Counted from the stretch's first letter, positions 19,135-27,999 are shown. The stretch: DNA of 64,000 nucleotides from Fontivita pretiosa (GCF_050410795.1 NZ_CP191258.1:3534001-3598000), one strand, 5' to 3'. Made by a program: numbers and translations. The notes: a model not told the origin generated them from the letters alone.

Positions 19135-19150
19135 CAGGCCGGCGTGTCAA
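19123..19150 (-). promoter_or_regulatory. lexA promoter (sigma-70 type)
   Basis: Read on the minus strand, a perfect -35 (TTGACA, 19145-19150) is followed after 16 bases by a -10-like GGTAAT (19123-19128, 4 of 6). The predicted start of transcription is near 19116, pointing toward lexA. Confidence 0.65.
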
Positions 19151-19287
19151 GAAAAAGTTGGGAATTTGCTGCGCGGCCAGACAATTCCCCCGCCGCAGGC
19201 AATTCCGCGTCGCCTTGATGCTCGTCCGCTGAGCTTTCGTGCAAAACTACAGCTCCAGCAGCGGATCGGTCGATATAGACAGCGCCC

Positions 19288-19503
19288 ATGGATCTGGTAA
19301 ACGCTGCGGTTCAGTTCAGGCAGGCGGAGTTGACGGCACGGGTGCAGTACGCTGTCGCACGCAAGCTGCTGGATGCCCAGGCGCAACAGGGGTCGGCGGC
19401 AGTGAAGCTGATCGAAGCGGCGGGAAGGATCCCCAGCCAGGCGGGCGACGAGCTGGTCGCCGCCGCCACCGGACTGGGTGGCCAACTGGATACCTACGGC
19501 TGA
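19288..19503 (+). CDS. YjfB-like putative motility protein
   Basis: A 71-residue helical protein resembling the YjfB putative motility family found near flagellar genes in Bacillus and others. The shared pattern is a short MD-start with a hydrophobic patch, then a Q-A-E-L-T/Q-V-Q-Y-A-V-x-R-K-L-L-D-A-Q-A-Q-Q-G helix. The C-terminal half (AGDELVAAATGLGGQLDTYG) is specific to this protein. No flagellar genes are in the window, so a motility role is only suggested by family. It converges on rnpB, and the hairpin between them may serve both. Confidence 0.6.
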   Translation: MDLVNAAVQFRQAELTARVQYAVARKLLDAQAQQGSAAVKLIEAAGRIPSQAGDELVAAATGLGGQLDTYG

Positions 19504-19543
19504 TGGTTGTGGCGGCGATTGTTGCAGTTCCACAAGCAGGCTA

Positions 19544-19585
19544 CAAAAACGATCGGCGGCGGGACCTCTCGGACCCGCCGCCGAT
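19544..19585 (-). terminator. Rho-independent terminator of rnpB
   Basis: A 12-bp GC-rich stem (ATCGGCGGCGGG with CCCGCCGCCGAT) and a 10-base loop, followed on the minus strand by CGTTTTTGTAG. It lies directly after the 3' end of RNase P RNA. Read on +, the stem is followed by ATTTGCTTT, so it may also act on the YjfB-like gene. Confidence 0.85.
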
Positions 19586-19592
19586 TTGCTTT

Positions 19593-20090
19593 GACCGCGG
19601 CTGCTGGTAAGCCGAATTCCGTTTGCCCCGGACCCAAGCCCGGGACAGGCGACCATTTCTCTGGGACCCGGATTGCTCCGGGCCTCTAGCGACCTACCCG
19701 CGGATACCAGGCAATGCCTGACGCCCCGGACCAGGACGTCGAGCCTTCGGCTCTATCCGAGCCACAGGCTCTGTTTTCCGCATATTTGGTCTTGCTGCCG
19801 GTGGGGTTTGCCGTGCCGTTGATGTCACCATCAACGCGGTGCGCTCTTACCGCACCATTTCACCCTTGCCGAGTCCGGGACAACACATGGCCCGGACTTT
19901 AGGCGGTATGCTTTCTGTTGCACTTTCCGTCGGATTCGGCAGATCCCGCCGATGACTCGACGAAACCGCCTTCTCCGCGTCGCTGTTAGCGACCACCGTG
20001 TCCTGCGCAGTTCGGACTTTCCTCATCGTGGACGCAAGCCAGGCCGAGCCCGGCCCCATTCACGACGCGATCGCCGCCGCAACCGCGATC
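19593..20090 (-). ncRNA. rnpB: RNase P RNA, bacterial type A
   Basis: Catalytic RNA that trims the 5' ends of tRNA precursors. On the minus strand the conserved blocks appear in order: GAGGAAAGTCCG (complement of 20013-20024), AGGGTGAAATGGTGCGGTAAG with AGCGCACCG (about 19841-19867), GGCAAACCCC, and AGAGAAATGGTCGCC near 19650-19665, then AATTCGGCTTA before the 3' end. Helix P1 pairs GATCGCGGTTGC at the 5' end with GCAGCCGCGGTC at the 3' end, twelve pairs with three G-U, which sets the boundaries. At about 498 bases it is longer than most type A RNAs; an extra GC-rich hairpin (GTCCGGG...CCCGGAC) accounts for part of this. Confidence 0.97.
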
Positions 20091-20095
20091 CGTTA

Positions 20096-20101
20096 ATTAT
20101 A
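20096..20101 (-). promoter_or_regulatory. -10 box of rnpB
   Basis: A perfect TATAAT on the minus strand ends six bases before the 5' end deduced from helix P1. No good -35 element is visible at the usual distance. Confidence 0.75.
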
Positions 20102-20158
20102 CTCTCGCCGCAGCCCGGGGGTTTGACCTGCCGGACGCCGTGGATAGGCTGACTGCCC

Positions 20159-20824
20159 GTGCCGCCCCGTTCGCAGCCGAAAGTTCCAAAGCCCAGGCCC
20201 GCCGCCGACAGCGCGTCGCCCGCGGCGGGGATGGACGAGCTTCAGCCGATGGCGCTGGGCCGCGCCTCGGATGAACAACTCATGCGCCGAGCCCAGCAGG
20301 GCGACCGTCAGGCGTTTGCGCTGCTGTACGAACGCTACAACGGCTCGGTTTTGTCGTATCTGTACCGGATGCTGGGCAGCATCGAGGACGTGGAAGCCAT
20401 CGGGCAGGAGGTCTTCCTCAGAGCCTTCCGCTTCGCCGCAAGCTATCGCTATCCGCAGAAGTTCTCGACCTGGCTGTTCACGATCACGCGGAATCTGGCG
20501 ATCAACGCCGCCAGGCGGAAAAAGCGCAGCCCGGTGCGAAATATCACGGAGTTGCACCTGGAAGGCGTGGAGATGAGCAGCGATCCGTATCAGGTCGCCG
20601 CCCGCGCCAGCGATGATCCGGAGCGACAGGAGGAAATCGCCCGGGTGCTGCGGGCCCTGGACGACCTGCCGCAGGATCAGAAGGAGGTCATCGTCCTGGG
20701 AGTGTTTCAGGATCTGAGCTATGCCGAGATGGAGCAGATCACCGGCACCAAGGCGGTGACATTGCGATCCAGGATGTTTCATGGGCTGAGGCGACTGGCG
20801 AAGATGCTGTCCGGGGAAGCGTAG
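20159..20824 (+). CDS. ECF-type RNA polymerase sigma factor
   Basis: A 221-residue sigma-70 family protein of the extracytoplasmic-function type. Region 2 (about residues 37-115) has DEQLMRRAQQGDRQAFALLY, GQEVFLRAFRFA and FSTWLFTITRNLAINAARR. Region 4 follows after a short linker (LPQDQKEVIVLGVFQDLSYAEM, then an HTH with TLRSRMFHGLRRL). The first ~24 residues are Pro/Ala-rich and atypical; the GTG chosen and an internal ATG at 20231 are both possible starts, neither with a clear ribosome-binding site. No anti-sigma gene is adjacent. It is divergent from rnpB. Confidence 0.92.
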   Translation: MPPRSQPKVPKPRPAADSASPAAGMDELQPMALGRASDEQLMRRAQQGDRQAFALLYERYNGSVLSYLYRMLGSIEDVEAIGQEVFLRAFRFAASYRYPQKFSTWLFTITRNLAINAARRKKRSPVRNITELHLEGVEMSSDPYQVAARASDDPERQEEIARVLRALDDLPQDQKEVIVLGVFQDLSYAEMEQITGTKAVTLRSRMFHGLRRLAKMLSGEA

Positions 20825-20879
20825 CCGGCCGCGGCCGCCGGGCGGGCGCCGGTGCCGCGCAGACGCGATCAATCACCGC

Positions 20880-22100
20880 TCACGCCGCCAGCTCAACTTC
20901 CTCTCGCATCCGTGGGGCCGTTTGCTCGCCACCAGGCGCCCGCGGTTCGATCAGGTCGAATACGGGTCGGTCATCGAGCCTGCGCCAGCGTCTGGCGGCG
21001 TCGGCGGCGTGAACGGGGGAACTGTTGCTGATGATGGCCGCGTCAAACTCCAGCCGCCTGGCCACCGCCTCGCTGACGATCGGTATGCCCCGGTAACGGC
21101 CGCGCGCCAGCCGGTCGTCGGCGATCGCGACGACGTGCAGCCCGCACGCCCGCGCACCAAGCCAGTAGGGCAAGATGTTCTTCCCCAGCCCGATGAACAG
21201 CACACGGTGCAGGCCATGCTCATCACGGACACGACGCATGCCCTGCTCGATCTGGCAGATGCGGGCGAATCGCTCGAACACGGCGCTGCCGACCGGCCGC
21301 CGATGCCCGGGGCGCCATGATCGCAGTCTGCCCTGAAGCCAGCCCACCACGAACGCGAAGCGCTGCCCCCTGGCCCGAGCGATACGCCAGTATCGGCTCA
21401 TCCAATCGCGGGTGAACAGTCTGGCCCAGGCGGCGGGGAAGTAGCGGCTGGCCAGCAGATAGTTGTTCCGCACATCCAGTCGCATCGTTCGCCATGAAAC
21501 CCGTGCTGTGGGGGTCTTCAGATGCACGACGTGAAGGTCGTCGAAGCGGCGGATGTCCCAGCCAGCGTTGAGCAGTCGAAGTGAGAGGTCGTATTCCTCG
21601 GCCTGCATGAAAAAGTCCACCGGCAGCCCACCGACGTGGATCAGCGCCCGCTTGCGGAAGCCCGTGCCGCAGCCGATGAACACGTCGGGGTAGGCGCTGC
21701 ATTCGCGCGAGCCATCAGGAAGCGTGACGGTGAAAACCGCGGCCCCGAGCTGCTCATCCGCCTCGAAGTGCCGGATCATTCGGCGAATCGAACCGGGTTG
21801 CGGATACGAATCATCATCGAGAAACACGACGTATCGTCCGCGGGCGTGGGGCAGGGCGATGTTCTTGGCGCACGAGCCCAGGTTCCGATGCAGGGCAAAG
21901 ACGCGCACGCTCGGGAAGTGCGTCCTGATGGCCGCGGCAGTGCCGTCGCGGCTGGCGTTGTCCACGACCAGAATCTCGCAGGCGTCGGATGAAAGCCCGC
22001 AGCGACCGATCCGTGCCAGCGTTTGCAGCAGAATCTGGCGGCGGTTGTGCGTGGAGATGATGAAGCTGACGACGAGATTGTGCTGGGGCAGAGTGGTCAT
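20880..22100 (-). CDS. GT2 glycosyltransferase with C-terminal Rossmann-like domain
   Basis: A 406-residue protein. Residues ~8-230 form a GT-A family 2 transferase: start VVSFIISTHNRR, nucleotide-binding DNASRDGT, and the metal-binding VVFLDDDSYP. After a linker, residues ~300-390 resemble a small nucleotide-binding fold (VLFIGLGKNILPYWLGARACGLHVVAIADD, then FDAAIISNSSPVHA), similar to the PglD-like sugar-modifying N-terminal fold. This extra domain is unusual on GT2 enzymes. It is last in a minus-strand set with a second GT2 and the HldE-like enzyme, which suggests ADP- or NDP-heptose-type glycan assembly. Donor and acceptor are unknown. Confidence 0.85.
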   Translation of the reverse strand: MTTLPQHNLVVSFIISTHNRRQILLQTLARIGRCGLSSDACEILVVDNASRDGTAAAIRTHFPSVRVFALHRNLGSCAKNIALPHARGRYVVFLDDDSYPQPGSIRRMIRHFEADEQLGAAVFTVTLPDGSRECSAYPDVFIGCGTGFRKRALIHVGGLPVDFFMQAEEYDLSLRLLNAGWDIRRFDDLHVVHLKTPTARVSWRTMRLDVRNNYLLASRYFPAAWARLFTRDWMSRYWRIARARGQRFAFVVGWLQGRLRSWRPGHRRPVGSAVFERFARICQIEQGMRRVRDEHGLHRVLFIGLGKNILPYWLGARACGLHVVAIADDRLARGRYRGIPIVSEAVARRLEFDAAIISNSSPVHAADAARRWRRLDDRPVFDLIEPRAPGGEQTAPRMREEVELAA

Positions 22101-22159
22101 CGCAGTCGAGCCGGTCTGGGCATCGCGTCGTTTTTACGGCGCTTGGGCAGGGATCCGGC

Positions 22160-22939
22160 TCAGGCGGCGATTCCGACCGCCTGCCGCAAGCCGCGCAGAG
22201 TGCACGGACGCGCCGGATCGAAGTCGTTGCGAATCGGATTCCTTGGCGGCAGGTCCCACTTGGCGAACAGCGCCTCGTTATCCGCCTGTGCCCGCGGGGA
22301 ATCCGCCAGCCGACGCTCATCTTCGACTTCATCGTGATCGATGATCGCGCTCCAGGCCGGAACGATCGACATGCCCGCGTGCCAGGCCTTCAGCGACAGG
22401 TCCGGATCGGCCCCGCAGAGATAGAACCGCTCGTCGAAATACCCCAGTCGCTCATAGGTTTCGCGCCGGCCCATCGGGAAGTTGGCGTAGAGCGTGCCAC
22501 GGACGTGACAGAGCCGATAGGTCTTGCCGCGGTATTCCGTTTCGTAGGCCACGTTCCAGGTCGAATGCCATCGATGGAACAGTGCCACGAACGCGACGCT
22601 GGGCGGGAGATGATCGAGCTGCTGAATGGCCAGATCCAGCGCCCCGGGCATGGGTCGTGCGTCGTCGTTGAGCCAGATCATGTTCCGGCCGGTGGCGGCG
22701 CGGAAGCCCTTGTTGGCGGCGCGGACGAAGCCTTCGCGCTGGGGCTCGCGGATGACGCGCAATCGCTGGCCCAGGTGCCGCGAGGCGTCGGCCAGCACGT
22801 CGGCGGTGTGGTCGGTGCTGGCGCCGTCCACGACGATGATTTCATGATCGCAGCGCACGCCTGCCGCGAGCGATGCCAGGCACTTTTCCAGCAGCGCCGC
22901 GCGGTTGCAGGTGGGCAGGATGATCGAGAGTTCAAGCAT
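22160..22939 (-). CDS. GT2 family glycosyltransferase
   Basis: A 259-residue GT-A fold glycosyltransferase. It opens with ELSIILPTCNRAALLEKCL, has the nucleotide-sugar motif VVDGASTDHT and the metal-binding MIWLNDDARP, and ends in a short acceptor-side region. The start was chosen because the ATG is preceded by GGAGG and begins at the first beta strand; the frame stays open far upstream but only as antisense to the preceding gene. It is the middle gene of three on the minus strand. The acceptor is likely a surface glycan; specificity is not visible. Confidence 0.9.
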   Translation of the reverse strand: MLELSIILPTCNRAALLEKCLASLAAGVRCDHEIIVVDGASTDHTADVLADASRHLGQRLRVIREPQREGFVRAANKGFRAATGRNMIWLNDDARPMPGALDLAIQQLDHLPPSVAFVALFHRWHSTWNVAYETEYRGKTYRLCHVRGTLYANFPMGRRETYERLGYFDERFYLCGADPDLSLKAWHAGMSIVPAWSAIIDHDEVEDERRLADSPRAQADNEALFAKWDLPPRNPIRNDFDPARPCTLRGLRQAVGIAA

Positions 22940-22992
22940 GTTTGGCCTCCGCTGTCGGATCCCCTGTGCGTCAGGCAAAGGGGCATCAGGTC

Positions 22993-24582
22993 CTAGCCGG
23001 CCAGGCGAGTCGTCGCCGCCACCGGCTGGTAATCCCGCTGCGAGATCTCTTCGCTCAGGCGTTGCAGCGTCAGGGGGACGTTGCCGAGCTCCTGGACGTG
23101 CACGGCGGCGGCCAGCGAGCCGAGCATGGCGGCGGCGTGGAGCGAGCCGCCCGCCGCCAGCGTCAGGCTTGCCGTGGCCAGAAGCGCATCCCCGGCGCCC
23201 ATCGGATCGACACAATGACTGGACAACGCCGGGATGTACTCGCTGCGGAGCCGCTCGTCGGCACTGCGTGGCGAGCCGCCGGGCCAGTCGAACGTCACCA
23301 GTCCCTGTTTGCCGAGCGTGATGATCGCCTGCCGCGCCTTGTTGCGATTCAGAAGATTGGCGACCACGGCGCCCAGGCCGCTGGAAAAGTCGTGCAGCGT
23401 CTGGCGCACCTCGCGCTCGGTAGGGCACAGCAGGTCCACGCCGACGAATCGCGTGAGGTTGCTTTGCCGTCCGCTCACGTCCGCGGTGAGGATCGGCACG
23501 TGGCTGCGAAGCGGGCGCATGATCCGCTCGAGCAAACCGCCGGTGATCAGCCCGTACCCGAAATCCGTGAAGATGACCGCCGCCGCGCCGTTCGCCGCGG
23601 CCAGGATCCGCTCGGCAAGGGCCTGCTCCTGGGACGAGTCCAGCGGGCAGGTCGAGCCTTCATCGACCTTGAACAGCTTGGTCTGTTCGACGAGGTAGCG
23701 ATGTTTGATGACCACGTCGCGGCGGTTGTGGATTGGCTCGACGTTCACGCCCGCGGCGGCGAGGCGCATCCGCGCCCGCTGCCAGATCTCGTTGTCTGCC
23801 GCGGATGTCACCAGTGTTGGCGTCGCCCCCAGCCCCGCCAGGTGCAGCGCCACGACCGCGCCGCCGCCGTCGTAGTCCCGCGACTCCATCGCCCGCAGGG
23901 CCATCATGGGCCCTTCGCCGGCCAGTCCGGTCGCGTCGCAGAAGTGGTATCGGTCCAGGATGTAATCGCCGATGACCACGACTTTGCGCCCGCGGAAGCG
24001 GTGCAGCAACTGTTGGAGCGTGGCGGCATTGAGGTCGTATCGCGCGCAGAAGCGGCGGAGCTTTTCATCCTTGAACGGGTCGGTCCGCTGCATTCCCCCG
24101 ATCAGCGCCGTCGAGGAGTAGACAATGTCGTTGGAGGAGAACACCACCCGCCCGCCGCAACGCATCACGGCCTGGCGCTCGGCGGCAAAGCGCGGATCGA
24201 AGTTCTTTTCGTACTCGCGTCCTTTGACGTACAGGTCGGGCCGGAGCTGTTCGATCAGCTCGACGGCGGTGGGGTGGTGATTGAGGTAGACGGCATCCAC
24301 GCACTCCAGTGCCGCCAGCGATCGCGCCCGCAGGTCGTCGGGGATAAGCGGGCGATCCACGCCTTTGTTGACATGCGTATCGGCGCTGACGGAGACAACC
24401 AGGACGTCGCCCAGGGATCGGGCGTACTGGAGGTGATGGATGTGTCCGGGATGGACGATGTCGAAACATCCATGACAGTGGACCACGGTGCGTCCCTCCG
24501 CCGCCGCACGCGCGCGCAGATCAAGAAGCTGCTGAAGCGAGAGGATCTTGCGATCCGCACCTGTGGCCAAAGAGCCGCCCAT
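22993..24582 (-). CDS. Bifunctional heptose cytidylyl/adenylyl-transferase and PfkB kinase (HldE-like, swapped order)
   Basis: About 529 residues with two enzyme domains. The N-terminal ~150 residues are a nucleotidyltransferase (GCFDIVHPGHIHHLQYARSL, with the HxGH motif), followed by a linker and a PfkB kinase of ~320 residues (GDYILDRYHFCDATG, GGGAVVALHLAGLG, catalytic D in GAGDALLA). Both domains resemble those of HldE, which makes ADP-heptose precursors, but in E. coli the kinase comes first. The substrate may therefore be a related sugar. The chosen ATG has GGAGG only three bases upstream; a further in-frame ATG adds ten residues. It heads the minus-strand glycosyltransferase operon. Confidence 0.85.
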   Translation of the reverse strand: MGGSLATGADRKILSLQQLLDLRARAAAEGRTVVHCHGCFDIVHPGHIHHLQYARSLGDVLVVSVSADTHVNKGVDRPLIPDDLRARSLAALECVDAVYLNHHPTAVELIEQLRPDLYVKGREYEKNFDPRFAAERQAVMRCGGRVVFSSNDIVYSSTALIGGMQRTDPFKDEKLRRFCARYDLNAATLQQLLHRFRGRKVVVIGDYILDRYHFCDATGLAGEGPMMALRAMESRDYDGGGAVVALHLAGLGATPTLVTSAADNEIWQRARMRLAAAGVNVEPIHNRRDVVIKHRYLVEQTKLFKVDEGSTCPLDSSQEQALAERILAAANGAAAVIFTDFGYGLITGGLLERIMRPLRSHVPILTADVSGRQSNLTRFVGVDLLCPTEREVRQTLHDFSSGLGAVVANLLNRNKARQAIITLGKQGLVTFDWPGGSPRSADERLRSEYIPALSSHCVDPMGAGDALLATASLTLAAGGSLHAAAMLGSLAAAVHVQELGNVPLTLQRLSEEISQRDYQPVAATTRLAG

Positions 24583-24732
24583 ACGCCTCCGGCCGCCACC
24601 GCCCGATAACATGGTGGGGCCGTTGGTTGTTATCGGTCAGATGGCCTTTGCCACGTGAGAAGATACGCCTGGGCGCATCCCATTCATGTGGGTCGCGTGA
24701 AAGCGGGCGGTGTTTGCCGTAGCTTGCTGAGA

Positions 24733-26823
24733 ATGTTGAACCGGCCATCGATTCTGGACGAACCGCTCATCCGCTATGGGGCCAGCGTCTACCCGGAGCT
24801 GCATTCGCGGCAGTCGTGGCTGCGGCTGCTGGATACGCTGGCGGCGCAGTCGATGAACCTGGTCCGGATCAACGACTCGGCCTGGGGGCACGTCGAGCCG
24901 TCGCCGGGGAGGTTTGAGTTCGACTGGTTGCGAGAGGCGCTGGACGATGTGGCGGCGCGCGGAATGCACGCGATCGTCGGCACGGGGACGTACATTCCCC
25001 CGCAGTGGCTGCTGGGCGAATATCCCGATGCCCTGGTCGTGCGCGCTGATGGACAGCGGCTGCACCCGCACTCGCGCAAGGCGGCGTGCCTGAATCACGG
25101 CGGCTATCGCGCCGCGGCGATGCGGATGGTGGCCGCGCTGGCCGCGGCAGTGGGTGATCATCCGGCGGTGCTGGGCTGGCAGATCGACAACGAAATCGAC
25201 GCCCTGACCGAGCCCTGCTACTGCGCCGCCTGCGAGAAGCGATTTACGCAATGGCTGCGCGAAAGGTTCCAGACGGTCCAGGACCTGAACCAGCGGCTGG
25301 GGCTGCGCCACTGGGGGATGATGATCGATCGCTTCGAGCAGTTGCCGCAGTCGCGGGTGGCGATGGAGAACCTGCCGCGCGGGCCGCTGGCGGTGCGACT
25401 GGCCACGCTGCGCTTTCGTCGCGACCTGATCATGCAGTTCCTCGCCGAGCAGGCCGCCGCGCTGCGACACGCGGGCGCCGATCAGCCGGTGCTTCACGAC
25501 TGGATGCCCAGGCGGACGCAACTGATCAACGACCCGGCCGCCACCGCGTTGCTGGACATCGCTGGCCTGAATCTCTACCCCGCGGAGGCGCACGATCCGG
25601 CGCCGTGGAAGCAGCGTCTGGCCGCGCAGGACATCGCCCGCGGCGCGCAGGGCGTCGGACGCCTGCTGATCACCGAAACCTGGACCGGCACGCTGGGCGG
25701 CGAGCAGGTCTGGAGCGTGCAGCCCGGGCGTCAGTTGCTGCGGCTTTCGATCCTCCAGTGCGTCGCGTTCGGAGCGACGGGGATTCTGTACTGGCCGGCG
25801 CGCAACTGGGCGGGCGGTTCCTGGCCGCACTGGGGCGGGCTGCTCGACTGGTCGGATCGCCCGGCACCGGAGCTGCAATGGATTGCTGAGATCGGCGCGA
25901 CGCTGGCGCGCTGGGGGCCGACGCTGGCGTCGCATCCCGTCCAGGCCTCGGCGGCTGTCTTGAGCGATTACGACCAGCAGTCGGCGCTGGAGGTCTACCC
26001 GCATATGCCCGGGCGATGGGAGATCGCCGACGGCGCGTTCGATGTCTGCCATCGTCTGGGCATCGGTGTGGATGGAATCAACGCGCGGCAATTGGCCGAG
26101 GAGCGACGCCTGTCGCGATACCAGTTCATCATCCTCGCCGCCGCGCCCTGCACGCTCGCCGACGATGCGATCAATGCGATCCGTCGCCGGGTCGAATCAG
26201 GCGGAACGCTGCTGGTCGGGCCGATCGTCGATTACCAGAGCGTCGATGGCTTGTTCCGCACCGATGGGCTGGGCAATTCGCTGCGCGAGCTTACGGGCGT
26301 GGTGACGGGCGCGGTCCGGCGAATGGGGACGGCCCGGCAAGGCGTCGAGCGGGATTACCAACTGCACTGGACCGAAGGCTCACGGCGGACACCAATCCAA
26401 GCCGCCGACGGATGGTGTGAAGTGTTGCACCTGTGCCGGGCCACTGCTCGTGAATCCGACGTACAAATCCTGGCGCGCTACGAACCGCAGATGCCGGCGG
26501 TGGGCGGACAAATCGCCATCACGCGACGAACCCTGGGACGCGGGATCGTCATCCGCATCGGCTGCTGGCCGAGCGATGAAGCGATCTGCCGGCTTCTTCA
26601 CGAGCTCGGCATCGGCCACGGGCTGCTTACCTCGCCGCTGCCGCCCGACGTTCGCGCCGTGCCGCGGACCGACGGATCACTGTGGCTGCTGAACTACGCC
26701 CCTCAACCGCAGCGCCTGCGACTGAAGGCGCCTGTTCGTGATCGACTCACTGCACGCACGATGGATGCGGACTTGCTGCTGGCTGGCCATGAACTGCTGT
26801 GGATCGAGCCACCTGGCACATGA
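24733..26823 (+). CDS. Beta-galactosidase, glycoside hydrolase family 42
   Basis: A 696-residue retaining glycosidase of the GH42 type, hydrolysing terminal beta-galactosides. Catalytic residues by family pattern: acid/base E154 in QIDNEIDAL and nucleophile E315 in LITETWTG. The zinc-site cysteines of GH42 follow the acid/base (EPCYCAACEKRF). A trimerisation/Rossmann-like middle domain and a beta-sandwich end the protein. No signal peptide is seen, so it is cytoplasmic. The ATG chosen begins at the conserved N-terminus (ILDEPLIRYGASVYPE); an earlier ATG adds 26 atypical residues. It is divergent from the HldE-like gene. The true substrate may be an arabinoside or a glycan fragment. Confidence 0.92.
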   Translation: MLNRPSILDEPLIRYGASVYPELHSRQSWLRLLDTLAAQSMNLVRINDSAWGHVEPSPGRFEFDWLREALDDVAARGMHAIVGTGTYIPPQWLLGEYPDALVVRADGQRLHPHSRKAACLNHGGYRAAAMRMVAALAAAVGDHPAVLGWQIDNEIDALTEPCYCAACEKRFTQWLRERFQTVQDLNQRLGLRHWGMMIDRFEQLPQSRVAMENLPRGPLAVRLATLRFRRDLIMQFLAEQAAALRHAGADQPVLHDWMPRRTQLINDPAATALLDIAGLNLYPAEAHDPAPWKQRLAAQDIARGAQGVGRLLITETWTGTLGGEQVWSVQPGRQLLRLSILQCVAFGATGILYWPARNWAGGSWPHWGGLLDWSDRPAPELQWIAEIGATLARWGPTLASHPVQASAAVLSDYDQQSALEVYPHMPGRWEIADGAFDVCHRLGIGVDGINARQLAEERRLSRYQFIILAAAPCTLADDAINAIRRRVESGGTLLVGPIVDYQSVDGLFRTDGLGNSLRELTGVVTGAVRRMGTARQGVERDYQLHWTEGSRRTPIQAADGWCEVLHLCRATARESDVQILARYEPQMPAVGGQIAITRRTLGRGIVIRIGCWPSDEAICRLLHELGIGHGLLTSPLPPDVRAVPRTDGSLWLLNYAPQPQRLRLKAPVRDRLTARTMDADLLLAGHELLWIEPPGT

Positions 26824-26862
26824 ACACACGACGCGACGATCGGCGATCAATCGCCTCGATCC

Positions 26863-27294
26863 TCATCCCTGAGATCGTCGGCGGTCGGTGGCATCGGGCG
26901 TGCCGCCCTTGCCGCCGGTGCGGGGATGGCGGCGATCCCGGTCTCGCTTGCGCTCCTGCGGGGCCAGATCCCAGCCGTCCGGCTCTTCCTCCATCATCGA
27001 GTGATCGACCGGCTCGGGCGGGGGCATCGGTGGGGGTGTTCGTTCCTGTGGCCCGCCGAGCAGCACGCTGGCACGCTCGTCAACTTCATCCTGGGCATTG
27101 CGCTGTCGCGGCGGCTGACGGTTCTTTACCGTCTGCTCCTGGCGGTCGGGATCGTCTGCGGGCGTGGCGGCGTTGTTGTCCAGCCGGCCCATGCCCGCCT
27201 CCTTCTCCGGCTTGGCGCGTTCGTAGCTCGTGGCAGGATCCGGCGCCTGTTCGGGCGATGGCGGACGACTCTGGCCGCCGCTGTTGTCGGGCAT
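26863..27294 (-). CDS. Hypothetical hydrophilic low-complexity protein
   Basis: I do not recognise this 143-residue protein. It is very polar, rich in Pro, Arg, Asp and Glu, with no hydrophobic segment and no cysteine, and probably lacks a fixed fold. The stretch AQDEVDERASVLLGGPQE is the only part that looks structured. The start has GGAGCG seven bases upstream. It lies between the convergent GH42 gene and the PH-domain gene on the same strand. A real but unconserved gene is likely; it could also be a chance frame in high-GC DNA. Confidence 0.5.
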   Translation of the reverse strand: MPDNSGGQSRPPSPEQAPDPATSYERAKPEKEAGMGRLDNNAATPADDPDRQEQTVKNRQPPRQRNAQDEVDERASVLLGGPQERTPPPMPPPEPVDHSMMEEEPDGWDLAPQERKRDRDRRHPRTGGKGGTPDATDRRRSQG

Positions 27295-27414
27295 GGTGCG
27301 CTCCGGTTAACGTCCGTGGCACAGTGTATCCCCTGTGCCAAGGCGGCGGGAATGGACGAAAAATCGCGGCGATTGCCGTAAGGCCGTTGCGCTTCGGCCG
27401 CTTCAGCTTCCGGC

Positions 27415-27987
27415 TTATTGTCCGATGTCCATCTTGATCACGCCGCGCTGACGCTTGACCGCGATGATCCGCTGCTTGAGCGAATCGAAGATGCTTCGGG
27501 GCTGTGGCAGGCCGTGCAGTTCCAGGCGGGGTGTGGTCTTGTCGTCGGATTCGATGATGATGCTTCCGACGCGGAAGATGCGGTCGATCAGCGACTGGCG
27601 GAAGGAGATATCGTCCACGTGCCACAGTTCCAGCGTGTCGATCTTCTTGCTCAGGATGCCACGTTCGTAGTCAATGCGATAGTTGGTGATGCGGTAGTGC
27701 ACCGTGCGGGTGAACAGGTACGGCAGCAAACCGACAAGGATGCCGATCACGATGCTGGGCAGGGTGATCCACCACGCCGGCCAGGCGCTGCCGAAGATGC
27801 CCCAGAGTATCGGCGCCAGAATCAGCACCGCCGCCAGGCCCCAGCACAGCAGGAGCATGCCCAGCTCGCCGCGGAGCATGGGGGTTCCTTCGTAGTAGAT
27901 CTCCTCACGGTCGCCGGCCGGGGGGCGAACGTCGGCGCCGCGTTCAAGGTCGTGCTGGGGAGGCAGATCGCTGCTGGAGGTGGTCAT
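27415..27987 (-). CDS. PH-domain (DUF304/YdbS-like) membrane protein
   Basis: A 190-residue inner-membrane protein. After a hydrophilic start, two transmembrane helices (LGMLLLCWGLAAVLILAPIL and ITLPSIVIGILVGLLPYLF) lead into a bacterial PH-like domain of ~75 residues with the family pattern YRITNYRIDYERGILSKKID and DISFRQSLIDRIFRVGSIII. The molecular role of this family is unknown. The start has GGAG seven bases upstream of the ATG. It lies just upstream of the hydrophilic low-complexity gene and follows the EVE gene with 12 bases between, so these minus-strand genes probably share a transcript. Confidence 0.88.
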   Translation of the reverse strand: MTTSSSDLPPQHDLERGADVRPPAGDREEIYYEGTPMLRGELGMLLLCWGLAAVLILAPILWGIFGSAWPAWWITLPSIVIGILVGLLPYLFTRTVHYRITNYRIDYERGILSKKIDTLELWHVDDISFRQSLIDRIFRVGSIIIESDDKTTPRLELHGLPQPRSIFDSLKQRIIAVKRQRGVIKMDIGQ

Positions 27988-27999
27988 GGTCGCTCCTCA

